Source of the DNA: Tachypleus tridentatus
Lineage: Eukaryota; Arthropoda; Merostomata; Xiphosura; Limulidae
Length of the DNA stretch: 64,000 bases
Reading direction: 5' to 3'
Assembly (NCBI RefSeq): GCF_004210375.1
Contig: NC_134837.1
Coordinates: 17,987,798-18,051,797 of the forward strand
Below, in pieces: positions 38,099 through 50,982 of this stretch. The first letter of the stretch is position 1, and every line of letters starts with the position of its first letter. The notes under the pieces were generated by a model, which saw only the letters and a program-made list of their open reading frames with translations, did no database searches and was not told where the DNA came from. The translations under genes were made by a program, and so were the position numbers.

Positions 38099-38225
38099 CC
38101 ACCCCACCCAGTGACACAGAGGTAAGTCTGCGGATTTATACCGTAGAAACCAGGTTTTGATATTAGAGGTGGGCACAACACAGCTAGCCCTTTTGTAGCT
38201 TTCTGCATAACTTCAAAGAAAACAA
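38099..38225 (+). repeat. SINE-2, diverged
   Basis: ccacccagtgacacagaggt to agcccttttgtagctttctg; B box altered to ccaggttttgatatt. Confidence 0.7.
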
Positions 38226-39229
38226 ATAAATCCTCTGAAAAATGTAAAAAGTCGTAATAATGTTATTTAATATGTTTTAGATAATACTATTTTGTTTCCA
38301 TTTTAAACTCCGATATTTTAGCTGTTCGTGAATAGGTATTTCATAATCTATTTCCTAATATGAAAGAATATTTAGCTTTCTATTAACTATTAATAATAAA
38401 TTATATATGAACTATATAAAATACTCGCTTCACAGACTTGAATTTGATAACAAGTAAGCCAGTTTTTTATAAAACAAAGTTTGGAGACGAGTTTAATGGA
38501 TAATGAAATATATTATTTTAAAAATATATAACGCTTTATTGTTCATCAATGAAGAAACCTAAAGAAAAAGTGTTTCTACCAGTAAACTAACGTTCGAAGT
38601 GAACTGAATTTATCGTTTTGTAATTTACACGTAGTAGGCTTAATTGTCACTAGATGGGGATATTTTCTAATCATCATTCACTTATTTTATTTTTTATTAT
38701 TATTACTTGAGTGAATAATTCTGTCCGAACTACATACGACATTGTATTATAAAGTACAGAGAAGCAACAGATGATTGGTACAAGTGCTTATAATTTAATA
38801 CTACGATATAAAAATTATTTTTATGACAATAATGTTTGTTACCTTGCGCAAATTAATCACAATTAGATTCCGCGAATTGAGTACCTTATGTAATGTGGCC
38901 GAAAAGCAAAAAACAAATCTTTGGAGATATGCTGTGTAAGTACGAGAGTTTTACTTTTACTTATTCTATCTACACTAAAAACACAAATAAAAACATTCTT
39001 TGTTATTTAACTTATACATTTCACCATGATCTTTGTACATTAATAACAATACATAGTTCAAGTTTACAGAAAATTTGATAAAACGTATCTCTTACAGAAT
39101 TATTCCATTTCGCATTGAATTAATTGTGAATTTTGTAAAAGCGTGCAAGTTATGTTCACGAAACACAAGGTTTCTCGAACTTTAACTCTTGCATATTCCT
39201 CTTTTTTATGTTTTGATAATGCTGGCTGG

Positions 39230-39553
39230 CTTGGAATTGACTCATAGTTAGAACCTTCGACTCATAGCTTGCAGTTCATGAGATGGAAACTCATCTTGGA
39301 ATGGACTGATAGTTAGAACCTTCGACTCATAGCTTGCAGTTCATGGGATGGAAACTCGGCTTGGAATGGACTGATAGTTAGAATCTCCAACTCATAACTT
39401 GCAGTTCATGGGATGGGAACTCATCTTGGAATGGACTGATAGTTAGAACCTCCGACTCATAGCTTACAGTTCATGAGATGGAAACTCATCTTGGAATGGA
39501 CTGACAGTTAGAACCTTCGACTCATAACTTGCAATTCATGAGATGGAAACTCA
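39230..39553 (+). repeat. 65-bp tandem amplification of a SINE head, five copies
   Basis: Units start with cttggaat at 39230, 39295, 39360, 39425 and 39490 and contain cttcgactcatagcttgcag. After the last unit the sequence continues as a diverged SINE body to about 39735 (ggtgagcgatataatgtgtcagtc...). The unit is therefore the tRNA-like head of that SINE, repeated five times. Confidence 0.8.
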
Positions 39554-39735
39554 GCACCGAAATGTCCTCTCCTAGCCAGGTGAGCGATATAATGTGTCAG
39601 TCTGCCCTACTATTTATTGGTAGAAGAACACTCCATGAGTTGACAGTGGGTGTTACTTGCAAATTGTCTTCTCTGTAATTGGTAATTCAATATTTAGCAA
39701 GCCAGTAAGTTACTCTTAATAGCTTTATGAAAATA
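39554..39735 (+). repeat. Diverged SINE-1 body after the amplified head
   Basis: Contains gatataatgtgtcagtc, actatttattggtagaaga and gttgacagtgggtg in SINE-1 order, but only loosely conserved. Confidence 0.6.
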
Positions 39736-40505
39736 AACACATTTTTAATATTTTAAAAAATAAATTAAGATGTGACGAAGAAATAATTATTATACAAAAA
39801 TTATTTTTGATAATGGCAAGTTATATGTAATATACTTTACTGTTGCAGTACGTAATGTAAAGTTTCTTTGTTGTGTTATATAATATTCTATTTTTAACAA
39901 TTGAGTTAGAAAGTAATAATAGGCCGTACGATGTTCGTTTTCATTAAATTATCGTAAGAATGGAATCAGTAATCCATTTCTTAACTTAGGACTAGTCCTT
40001 TTTTCTTATACTTCAGTTCTATGAAACTTCTTCAAAATTAAATTCTATAAAAGTAACCTATCTTTGCTGCCAAAACCCAATAATGACGCAAAAATATGGT
40101 AATAAAAAAATGAAAGCAATGTGACTTATAATGACTAGTCCATAAAAATAGAATCTGATTACAGCAGCTGATGAGATTATAACTCACTGTTGTTCAGATA
40201 AGATGGAAACAAAATGGCTGCTCTAGTCTTCTTTAATTCGAGCAGTGGAGTTTGGAGTAAAACTACATATAACAGACAAAACAGGAGATGAAAAACACAA
40301 CTTTTTATAATTGGCGTCATTTTCCGATTTAAATACTGATGGACTAAATAAGGACATTTTGCATAGATTAATATAGTAACTTAACACATTAATTAACTTG
40401 GGACATTTATATACTCTTGAAAAAAGATATAAGCTGAAACGCCGGGTAGAAGTTAATAATTTTAATCCAAAGTTGCTTGTCATCTTTATTCAAATTAATC
40501 ACATA

Positions 40506-40780
40506 TCTCGTGCTTGGGCACGTAAGGCGTGCGACTCGTAATCCGAGGATCGCGGGTTCGCGCCCGCGTCGCGCTAAACATGCTCGTCCTCCCAGCCGTA
40601 GGGGTGTATAATGTTACGGTCAATCCCACTATTCGTTGGTAAGATAGTAGCCCCAGAGTTGGCGGTGGGTGATGATGACTAACTGCCTTCCCTCTAGTCT
40701 AACACTGCTAAATTAGGGACGGCTAGCACAGATAGCCCTCGAGTAGCTTTGTGCGAAATTCCAAAACAAACAATCAAACA
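40506..40780 (+). repeat. SINE-1, full length
   Basis: Same GC-rich head variant as at 20191; the start of the head is altered (cgtgcttgggcacgtaagg). Confidence 0.87.
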
Positions 40781-41113
40781 AACCTCGTGCTCATTTAAAA
40801 CGAAACATAAACCACGTGCTTCCAGACACGTTGGTGCGAAAAAACACAAGACGAAGAGAACCGTACAAAATAGCCAGCAAATAAACGGTGGGATTTTCTC
40901 TTTTTTAGGTACCTCTTCCTCCGAAATATCCATAAAGTCATCTTACTGCTCATCTACGAGTTCTTCCGAGTTGGATTAATTACAACATAGTCTTGGAACC
41001 TGACATCAACGTATAATGAAGGATCTTTCCCTGTAGTGTAGAGACATGATTTCAGATTCATATTATTGCTGTGTGTAATATAATCAGTGGTGTTGGGAAC
41101 TATGTATATAAAA

Positions 41114-41388
41114 GGCCTGGCATGGCCAAGCGTGTTAAGGCGTGCGACTCGTAATCTGAGGGTCGCGGGTTAGCATCCCGGTCGCGCCAAACATGCTCGC
41201 CCTCCCAGCCGTGGGGGCGTTATAATGTGACGGTCAATCCCACTATTCGTTGGTAAAATAGTAGCTCCAGAGTTGGCGGTGGGTGGTGATGACTAGCTGC
41301 CTTCCCTCTAGTCTTACACTGCTAAATTAGGGACGGCTATCACAGATAGCCCTCGTGTAGCTTTGTGCGAAATTCCAAACAAACAATC
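41114..41388 (+). repeat. SINE-1, full length
   Basis: Near-consensus copy with a complete head, body and acaaacaat tail. Confidence 0.9.
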
Positions 41389-41802
41389 TTTTGTCCATAT
41401 ATCACTAAAAACTAATTTTTTTCATTAATGGATCTTAGGGCATTATTAAGTAACTTATTTATTATCTAATTGGTTTTAGATTTAAACTCAGTATTGGTTT
41501 CCAGATGTTTCTATTTTTAATTTACAGAGAAACGTATTCCAGCGTATTATATTCCATGAAAAATAACGAGTCTATTTGTACCACTCCAACGCCATAGTGT
41601 ACACTAAACTGACATTTCATAGGTAAATCAACTAAATAAATTTTGCGACGTCAATCTTGACCAAAGAAGAAGCAGCAAAGTGCAGTCGAGGTAGTCAAAA
41701 TGTTGGTAAATTCCTTGGCGAGCCAATCAAAATTCAAACCATTAATAAAATGAATTCGGGGCGTATTCATAAACTATTCATTGGTAAATATTAGTTTCGG
41801 TA

Positions 41803-41892
41803 TGCGTGTGTGGTTTCTAAGAGCAAAGCCACATCGAACCACTGCTTTTAGCGTTTTAAATCCGTAAGCTTACCGCAGTAATAGGGGCAGTT
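41803..41892 (-). repeat. SINE-2, internally deleted
   Basis: agcaaagccacatcgaacca joins early to the gcttttagcg segment; the middle is missing. Confidence 0.65.
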
Positions 41893-42637
41893 AAGATATA
41901 GAAGAGCCAGCGTGTTTTCGTGACACAACTTTCCAACAATGGTTTTTATGTCACGTTGCTTTACAACAAAAGTGTAACCTAACATTGTTGGTCTATGTTC
42001 TGAAAGTATAAAATGAAATGTACGGACATCAAAACTGGTAAAAAAATAATGTTGATTTCTTATTTTAGAGTCTCCGTTAACTGAAAAGTTTTTATATGAT
42101 TAAAAACGTAGTTTATATACCAGAAAATAGTTTATCTAAAAAAAATTTAAATTAAAAATATTTTTATTTTTATGATAAAATTTATGCACTTGGCTCTTTA
42201 CTTTACTTTACTTTAGGCTTATATACCAACATTGATACAGTCTTGCACCTTTGTGACTAAAATCTATCTAGATTCTAGATGAATACGTTTCGGATTTTAT
42301 TACAATATATTTTTTGAGGAATCACGTGCTACATGACGTGACACAAATTGGTTTTTTATACAGATTATATATGTGTGTTTGTGTACACCATCATACAAAC
42401 ACATCCAAGATGGTATATTACTTACTGTGTTGGCTTTAAAAACCTTCGAAACGTTAGGCGAAATTAAAGATTCTTGAATTCCCAGTGTTTGGATGTTATA
42501 TATTTGTCGTATTATGGTAATATTTTAAAATAGTAATGCTCAAGAAACTGTATTTACAAAATATTTTACTACCTTCAAAAGATGAAATTCGCGAATATTA
42601 TCATTTGTTTGACGACAATTAATAAATAATGATTTAT

Positions 42638-42792
42638 AACTGGAGATTAGAGACCACCAGCGTAATTGCTGTTCTTCAGTATTGTGGATTTTCTACTTTC
42701 TACATCTCGTATGGTCCTGGCTTCCTCAGTTAGTGCACAGCCAAGATACTATTCGTTATATATTTGACTCTTGTGGTCTCTAATCTCCAGTT
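42638..42792. mobile_element. 155-bp small inverted-repeat element
   Basis: A perfect 20-bp terminal inverted repeat, aactggagattagagaccac, at 42638-42657 and complemented at 42773-42792. No ORF and no clear target duplication. MITE-like. Confidence 0.7.
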
Positions 42793-42984
42793 GAGGGTGA
42801 GAAGCTAGTGGACAACCAATAGGTAAATCACTTAAGTGGCATGATGACGCCGTGTAGCCCATAATGTCCCTACGGCCGTTCTCTATAGTCAGTTGTGGAA
42901 ACAATAGTTAACTTTTAACACCAACCCAACTATATAGTTCATGATGCAGCCATCCAGTCTCCGTCTCTCATATTTCATAGTTAC

Positions 42985-43440
42985 CACTGAGTACCAATTA
43001 ATGTAGAATTTTACTATCCAACATATGATTCATAACTTAGTCACTCAATCTCCATACATCAGTCCCCCCGCTGCCAGCGGGAAGTCTTCGGATTTACAAA
43101 GCTAAAATCAGGGGTTCGATTTCTCTTGGTGGACACAGCAGATAGCCCGATGTGGCTTTGCTATAAGAAATACACATTCACACATCGTGGTAGTTATCTC
43201 GTATTACCAATTACTACAGCACAATTATACCCAGCAATATAGTTTACAATATAATTAGCAAATCTCCACCCATTGTTCTAGCTACCCCTTAGTACCAATT
43301 AATATAAACCTTATAATAGCCACCAATATAAATTATAATTTTGTCACTCACTCTCCACCCAACGTGGTAGTCACACCTGAGTACCGATTAACATAGCATT
43401 ATAATATCCATCATTACAGTTCATAATATAACCACCAAAT
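42985..43440 (+). repeat. Degenerate ~89-bp tandem array interrupted by a second-family SINE
   Basis: The word gtaccaattaat and variants recurs at 42991, 43201, 43292 and 43381. Each is followed by a tataatatcca/tagttcataat segment and a cactcaatctccaccca segment. Spacing is about 89 bp once the SINE at 43063-43175 is removed. Confidence 0.65.
43063..43175 (+). repeat. SINE-2 inside the 89-bp array
   Basis: cccccgctgccagcgggaag to gatgtggctttgctataag; close to the 25328 copy. Confidence 0.78.
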
Positions 43441-43810
43441 ACAATAATGATGTATTCTCTGTTTACACCACATCAACACACTCCAACAATTACTCGCTCG
43501 AGTGTTTTGATTATTATACTAAACCTTTCGTTATTCATTTAACTCTGCGGTACATTATATCTATCTTATTCATCTACACAATAGAAAGACTAGATCGTAC
43601 ATACCTATATATCAACTGGTCTAATGATGAAAGAATGTAAACGTGTAGATGCATGTCGGTAAAATAGACCTCATATAGTTCTATGTTTCCAAGTGCATAG
43701 GTCATAAATATTGTTCGAAAAGTACAGAATAAGCCACAGTGAACCTTCCCGCAAATAAAGATACTAAGGACACCAAGTCCGTTCTATTTCACATTTCTCC
43801 TAGACAGAAA

Positions 43811-44085
43811 GGCCCGGCATGGCCAGGTGGTGAAGGCGTTCAACTCGTAATCTGAGGGTCGGGGGTTCGAATCCTCGTCGCACCAAACATGCTCGCATTT
43901 TCAGTGGTGGGAGCATTATATTGTGACAGTCAATCCCACTATTCGTTGGTAAAGGAGTAGCCCAAGAGTTGGCGATGGGTGGTGATGACTAACCGCCTTC
44001 CCTCTAGTCTCACACTGCTAAATTAGGGACGGCTAGTGCAAATAGCCCTCGTGTAGCTTTACACGAATTTCAAAAAAATAAACAA
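43811..44085 (+). repeat. SINE-1, full length
   Basis: Near-consensus copy; the B box reads gggggttcgaatcctcg. Confidence 0.9.
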
Positions 44086-44428
44086 CCCTAGACAGTAATT
44101 ATAGCCACTAAAAACTAACATACAAGCCAGATTAAGCAAAGATCAGGACTGCGTTGGAGTAATTTGTTTATATCGTACTAATATACAATGGAGGTGAATT
44201 CAAACAGGGTGCGGAGTTGCTAATCCCGTGATGTATATACATATTGTTTTCAGACATTTTTAAGTTAGTTGCTTTATAGCCTTAAGCACCCTCATTCAAA
44301 ACAGCTTAATCTTGAATCACGTGTCGTAGCACACAGTATTCTTATTTTTAAATCCTGAACTTTGAAATTGGTCCCTGAGCTCAAGTGCCTTAATCTTAAA
44401 CATTGTTTCCTAAGATGCTTTACTTTAT

Positions 44429-44702
44429 GGGCCCGGCATGGCCAGGTGGGTTAAGGCGTTCAACTCGTAATCCGAGAGTCGCAAGTTCGAATCCCCGTCA
44501 TACCAAACATGTTGGCCCTTTCAACCATGAGGGTGTTATAATGTGACGGTCAATCCCACTATTCATTGATAAAAGAGTAGCCCAAGAGTTGGCGGTGGGT
44601 GGTGATGACTAGCTGCCTTCCCTCTAGTCTTACACTGCTAAATTAGGGACGGCTAGCACAGATAGCCCACGCTTAGCTTTGCGCGAAATTCAAAATAACA
44701 AA
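44429..44702 (+). repeat. SINE-1, full length
   Basis: Near-consensus; faces the inverted copy at 44868 across 165 bp, so the pair could form a long hairpin. Confidence 0.9.
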
Positions 44703-44867
44703 AATTATAGCCTTACTTTAGTTTCGCGTACTTTAACTTCAAGCATTGTTTCATGATAATACATCCAGCTATTTTATTCTTCAGCGTATAACTTTTATAT
44801 ATTGAAGAATTATTTTTAAAGTGTAGAAGTTCCTTTTCAACCTAAACATGTGATAGTGACTTCGTGG

Positions 44868-45121
44868 GTTGTTTGTTTGTTGATAGCTATACGAGGGCTA
44901 TCTGCGCTAGCACTCTCTAATTTAGCAGTGTAAGACTAGAGGGAAGGCAGCTATTCATCGTCACTCACCACCAACTCATAAGCTACTCTTTTACCAACGA
45001 ATAGCGGGATTAACCGCACATAACACCCTCATGGCCGAAAGGGTGAGCATGTTTGGTGTGACAGGAACTCGAACCCGTAACCTACAAAATGTGGGGCGAG
45101 CTGCCTAACCACCTGGCCGTT
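44868..45121 (-). repeat. SINE-1, inverted partner
   Basis: Diverged head (gtaacctacaaaatgtgggg), shared in style with the copy at 46581. Confidence 0.85.
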
Positions 45122-45937
45122 TATAAAGTAAAACAATCCTTTCTCAGTATAGACTTTTGTAAATATCGTGTCATTTATTCCACAGAACACCACCAGGCAC
45201 AAGCTGCCAGTAATACTTATAAATACCACAGTGGACATGTGACGTCGCTGAATGAACTTTCTTCATCAATATTTATCAAAGAATAGAAACCGGCGTGAAG
45301 AAAGGGGAGTGACACCCAGCTAAGTAACTCAGAGCCTGAGGGCCGATATAATGATTCTGAAACATTTAATAGTTCACTGTTTTGTGCACTGGTAATCCAG
45401 TTTTAGGACATACATACATTTTTCTCGTGCCTGTGGTCTGACCTGTATTTTAAACTTTCTAATTTAAAAAGCAAAATTTGAGATATGTGTCGAAAAAAAA
45501 CGTCGGTCCTGATAACAAAAAAACAAAATGTCCTTAATTTTAGACATTTGATTTCTTTGGTTAATTTGGACTCCCTTATTTGGTTAGTAATTTAAAATTT
45601 CAGTTTAAGTGTCAGATGAAACAGAGATATATATCAGATACATAACCAAACCTGATTAACTCTAGTTCAAAGTCCCAAAAATTGTTTTACCTAAGGGTAG
45701 ATATGAATGTAGAATGAAATGTTTGTACTCTGTAAAACTGTAGAACAATTCATTATAAAAAAATATAAAACTGAAATCGACAATGTAAATAAAGTGTCTG
45801 TTGAACAATTCGTAAGAAATATATTCGTAACCTCAGTTGTTTGCATTATTCATATTTTATATAAATCTAGGTTCATTATCGTGAGTAAAATACAACTGAA
45901 AATACCATACAGAAAATTTATTATAAAGCCTCTTAAT

Positions 45938-46155
45938 TGAGCCACACCAAACATGCTCGCCCTTTCAGCAGTGGGGGCGTTATAATGTTTCTATCAATCC
46001 CACTATTCGCTGGTAAAAAGAGTAGCCCAACAGTTGGCGGTGGGTTGTGATGACTAGCTGCCTTCCCTCTCGCCTTACACTGCTAAATTAGAAACGGCTA
46101 GCGCAGATAGCCCTCTTGTAGCTTTGCGCGAAATTCAAAACAAACGAACAAACCT
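45938..46155 (+). repeat. SINE-1, head-truncated
   Basis: Starts at the end of the tRNA-like head (cacaccaaacatgctcgcc); the A and B boxes are gone. Confidence 0.87.
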
Positions 46156-46580
46156 TTACAGAGAATAAATAACGAAAATTAGAGCAACAGGAAGAAAAAT
46201 ATTGTTACAGCGTTTTACCGAAAGTTACAGGCGCAGGTGAGCCTAGTTGATTTGCGCCATAAAACGCCAAACCCACCCACCCGAAAATTACATAAAATGT
46301 TAATATAATAATTCAAACAACTTTTATTTTCACTTTGTAGGTTTAGAAGGATGTTAAACTACAAGTTGTAGTTTATGTTATATAATTACTCGTGTGTGCT
46401 TTCATTGCTTAACGTAATTCTTTTACTATTTTATTTTTAAAGGAAAATAGACATTCAAAGAATTTTAAGCTTTTTTTTTTTTAAATCTTTAAATGATTAC
46501 GACTGGAACCAAGATATAAATATGAATTTTATAGTTTATCGAACAATAGAAGGATTTGTTTAGATATTATGTCATTTATT

Positions 46581-46840
46581 TTGGTTTGATTTGTTTTGAA
46601 TTTCACGCAAAGCTACGCGAGGGCTATCTGTGCTAGCCGTTCCTAATTTAGCAGTGTAAGACTAGAGGGAAAACAGCTAGTCATCACTACCCACCGCCAA
46701 CTCTTGGGCTACTCTTTTACCATCGAATAGTGGGATTGACCGTGACATTATAACGCCGCCACGACGTAAATGACAAGAATTCAAACTCGTAACATACAAA
46801 TTTTGAGACGAGTTTCCTGACCATCTGGTCATGCCAGACC
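46581..46840 (-). repeat. SINE-1 with altered head
   Basis: Body intact; the linker between body and head is shortened (gacgtaaatgacaagaattc). Confidence 0.85.
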
Positions 46841-46844
46841 TATA

Positions 46845-47850
46845 GCATAAGAACAGTAAAAAATATATCAGCAATCAAAATATTTTAGTGAATTACATAA
46901 ACCTTTTGTAAACTAATCACTAACAATTATGAATTATGATATTGTGACAATTATGAATTTAACTCTGTTTCTCTTTGAAACTTTCATTACGTTGCCATGG
47001 TGATACTTGCATCATGAAGTAAAATGTTCTGCGTCCGTCAGTTCTGATTTATACATTAAAAAAGACGTTGGAAGATTGCCGATTCTGCTCAACACATAAA
47101 ATGTTTGTAAGCGTGACTGTCGTAAGACTACTAGTCTTGTTTCATACAAGTAAAGAAAAACTTTCTAAAATGAATTAAATGTACGGATGGCCAGTATCAA
47201 TGTTTACAAACAATACAAACAACATGGTAGGGTTGTATGAGGGTTGATGCAAATACCATCCCTATATTTACATATATTTTTACATATTTTAGTGCAGTAT
47301 TTCAATAGACATAGAAAGGTTGTGTTTATAACAGAGTTCTAAATACAATGAAGTTACAACTGTAATATTTGTTGTTTATCTATTATTGGTTGGTATTTCC
47401 TGTTTCACCTTGTTCTTCAACTGTCTAAAGGAACAGCATATTTCTGCGCGAAAGCGAACTTTAAGGGGTAATGATAACGTAGTTTACACTAGAATTATTA
47501 GTTTTGAAAATTACTACTACCTCTCAATATTACATATAAAAGCGGATTCTCCGTTTAAAACTATGTCACCTCAGTGAAACTGGTTGACACCGTTGTTTTT
47601 ATCATGTAATAAAAAAGACGAATAATTTAATTTTTTCTGTGATATTTACCTACACTTGTAGAACTTCTGACTCAGTCACTTCACAGATATTGTTATAACA
47701 GAAAACACTATATAGTATTGTAAAGTTCTGATAACCTGTTGAAAATATATTTAAAATAACATTTTCATCGACGATCTGAGCTATCTCTAGACAAGCACTG
47801 AGTGCTACCGCCTACCTCACATCAAACATAGGATAAGACTGACAGTTATG
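46845..47850. other. No gene recognised
   Basis: Only short random frames; no repeat family recognised. Confidence 0.55.
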
Positions 47851-47854
47851 CTAA

Positions 47855-47970
47855 AAAAAACCGCAGTGACATTACCGTATGTCTGCGGACATATACTGTT
47901 AGAAACCGAGTTTCGATACCCGTGTTGGGCAGAGCATAGACAGCTCTTTGTACAGTTTTGTTCTTAACAA
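47855..47970 (+). repeat. SINE-2, diverged
   Basis: ccgcagtgacattaccgtat to agacagctctttgtacag. Confidence 0.6.
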
Positions 47971-48806
47971 CAGCTAGCCATTTGGTTCATATATAAAATA
48001 GTTTTTAGCATGCCTGTTGTAAGGCTATTTCTTTATATACGAAACACGTTGTATGGCTGCCAGTTTTGCTTTATGTACGAAACCATTTGTTGGAGTGTCA
48101 ATTCCGATGTTTAAAGACAAAAAAAAAAATTTGCTAAACAGTCAGTACTGATCTATACATGAAGAAAAGTTATATGGCTGTCATTTCTACTATCTAGACA
48201 AAAACATTATAAAAATATAAGTATTCCTATTGATCAGAAGCATTGTGGCTGACAAATGTTACAGCTGGTAAAAACTCGTATACGCATGATAACAAACTTA
48301 GAATTTGTGTGTTACGCGCAAAGACGATGCACTACTGATATATATACAAGTTGCGTTCCTTCGTGTTTCAGTGATAATTATGTTTTCCTTTGTTTCATAT
48401 GTGTATTTTATACAGTAAGAAGATGAGTTACCGAAAATTCCTTAATCTGGAAAGATATGATAAATATTATATTATATTATTATTATATGATAATTATTTG
48501 ATAATAATTTGAATTAAATGAAGCAAATACTGTCCCCCTACTTTCACCCCGAAATAGAAAGTTCATATTGGGTTTTGCTAAGTTTCTGGTTGAGATTTGA
48601 ACCAAGTAGAATCAGTTCACGAAGATCTCTGCGTGGGGTTTGCTGTGAAACTGTCTCACTTTCAAAAGTTTAAAGAACAGAATATTTCTACAGCTGTTTC
48701 CAAAGACTTACTGTAGAGTAAAATCCCACAAAATGTATTAAGTGCGACAGTATTTTGCTTTATATGGATATTCATGATGACGGGAAACCCACGAGAAGTG
48801 AATTGT

Positions 48807-48873
48807 ATTCTCAAGACGGCTGGTATGGGTATTAAAACTTTAAAGTTCAAAACAACGTTTTTACCTTCTTAGG
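48807..48873 (-). mobile_element. Penelope-like tail fragment cut by a SINE
   Basis: It reads attctcaagacggctggtat, then aacaacgttt...ccttctta, which is the reverse complement of 35443-35507 with a few changes. It stops abruptly where a SINE head begins (cccgacatggcc), so the SINE probably inserted into or beside the tail. Confidence 0.65.
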
Positions 48874-49147
48874 CGGACCCGACATGGCCAAGCGTGTTAA
48901 GGCGTGCTTCTCGTAATCTGAGAGTCGCGGGTTCGCATCCCCGTCGCGCCACACGTGCTCGCCCTTTTAGCCGTGGGTGCGTTATAATGTGACGGTCAAT
49001 CCCACTATTCGTTGGTAAAAGAGTAGCCCAAGAGTTGGCGGTGGGTGGTGATGGCTAGCTGCCTTCCCTCTAGTCTTACACTGCTAACTTGAGGACGACT
49101 AGCGCAGATAGCCCTCGTGTAGCTTTGCGCGAAATTCATAAACAAAC
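48873..49147 (+). repeat. SINE-1, left partner of the unequal crossover
   Basis: Its 3' end (gccctcgtgtagctttgcgc then ataaacaaac) is found again at the 3' end of the middle SINE at 51370. Confidence 0.9.
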
Positions 49148-49932
49148 AAACCAATGAATATTAAATAAGCAGATACTAATGTCTTACACAGAAGAATAAC
49201 ATTTAATAAAATGCCAATGATTGTCGTGTGTGCAATGAACAATCAACTGAAATCCCTTCAATTTTGTATAGAAAAAACAATAATTTTATTTCACAGTACA
49301 ATACAACAATAAATATAAAACATATCTTTATATAAGTTGTTTGTGCACATAGTTTACAAACATTATCATGACATAAGTAATATAAATATTCCTCCTTGTG
49401 ATTTTACAATAGTCTAGAAAAATAAGATCATTATATTGGAAGTTAAAATATCATTAAGCCAGTTCATAATTTGTTATTCATGTCTTCTGAAGTAAATTAT
49501 TTCATGTATGGCAGAAAAATTCCCCTTAAGCACATGTCATGACAGTGTCAGAAAAAAGTAGAAAAACCTGCCTTCTAATTAATCAAAGCTGTACTAAACA
49601 CATTAAATATTTTCTACTTAATATTAGCTGTTTCAGAATAAAGTGTGTGTCGTTTGCTTATGTTTAACTGCCGAGAAAGCGAGCTGTGTATTGTTTTGTT
49701 TATGATTAGATGTTAGGTGGCAAGCTGTGTGTTATGTTTATGTTTAGCCACTGAGGAAGTAAGATATATGTTATTCTATGTTTAGCTGCTCAAGCAAAGA
49801 GCGTTGTGTTGCTATGCCTATATTTATCTGCTGAGGAAGTAAGCTGTGTGCTCTGTCTTTGTTTATTTGTTGATGATATGCTCTGTTTGTTGTTTTATGA
49901 TAAGTTGTTAAAATAATGCACTGTATGTTGTT

Positions 49933-50982
49933 CTGTTCATGTTTAGCTGCTGGGAAAATGAGCTGTTTGTTGTTTTGTCTAGGATAAGTTATCAAAGCAA
50001 TGAACTGCGTGTTGTTTTGTCTAGGATAAGTTATCAAAGCAATGAACTGCGTGTTGTTTTGTCTAGGATAAGTTATCAAAGCAATGAACTGTGTGTTGTT
50101 CTGTCTAGGATAAGTTATCAAAGCAATGAACTGTGTGTTGTTCTGTATAGGATAAGTTGTTAAAGCAATGAACTGTGTGTTGTTTTGTATAGGATAAGTT
50201 GTTAAAGCAATGAACTCTGTGTTGTTCTGTCTAGGATAAGTTGTTAAAGCAATGAACTGTGTGTTGTTTTGTATAGGATAAGTTGTTAAAGCAATGAACT
50301 GTGTGTTGTTTTGTATAGGATAAGTTGTTAAAGCAATGAACTGTGTGTTGTTCTGTCTAGGATAAGTTGTTAAAGCAATGAACTGTGTGTTGTTTTGTAT
50401 AGGATAAGTTGTTAAAGCAATGAACTGTGTGTTGTTTTGTATAGGATAAGTTGTTAAAGCAATGAACTGTGTGTTGTTTTGTATAGGATAAGTTGTTAAA
50501 GCAATGAACTGTGTGTTCTTTTGTATAGGATAAGTTGTTAAAGCAATGAACTGTGTGTTGTTTTGTATAGGATAAGTTGTTAAAGCAATGAACTGTGTGT
50601 TGTTCTGTCTAGGATAAGTTGTTAAAGCAATAAACTGTGTGTTGTTTTGTATAGGAAAAGTTGTTAAAGCAATGAACCGTGTGTTGTTCTGTCTAGGATA
50701 AGTTGTTAAAGCAATAAACTGTGTGTTGTTTTGTATAGGATAAGTTGTTAAAGCAATGAACTGTGTGTTGTTCTGTCTAGGATAAGTTGTTAAAGCAATG
50801 AACTGTGTGTTGTTTTGTATAGGAAAAGTTGTTAAAGCAATGAACTGTGTGTTGTTCTGTCTAGGATAAGTTGTTAAAGCAATGAACTGTGTGTTGTTTT
50901 GTATAGGAAAAGTTGTTAAAGCAATGAACTTTGTGTTGTTCTGTCTAGGATAAGTTGCTAAAACAATGAACTGTGTGTTGTA
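49933..50982 (-). repeat. 42-bp minisatellite, copy 1, open as a 428-codon ORF
   Basis: About 25 units of 42 bp (core aggataagttgttaaagcaa). Because 42 is a multiple of three, the minus strand stays open from 51057 to 49771 and would encode a 14-residue repeat, NNTQFIALTTYPIQ, with variants PRQ/PIQ and TTY/TTF/ITY. Degenerate older units continue to about 49650. The predicted protein lacks a signal peptide or known domain, and unit differences include both silent and replacement changes, so I treat it as non-coding unless transcripts show otherwise. Confidence 0.9.

Noticed and set aside
40415-40460. Penelope-type tail (gatataagctgaaacgccgg)
   Set aside because: Some resemblance to other retroelement tails, but no second copy or coding sequence nearby to support it.
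42430-42490. Another Penelope-like hairpin end (ccttcgaaacgttaggcg)
   Set aside because: The gaaacgtt core is present but the preceding stem and the rest of the tail are missing.
49939-50163. Plus-strand ORF with SYQSNELRVVLSRI repeats
   Set aside because: Shadow of the 42-bp minisatellite; open only because of unit length.
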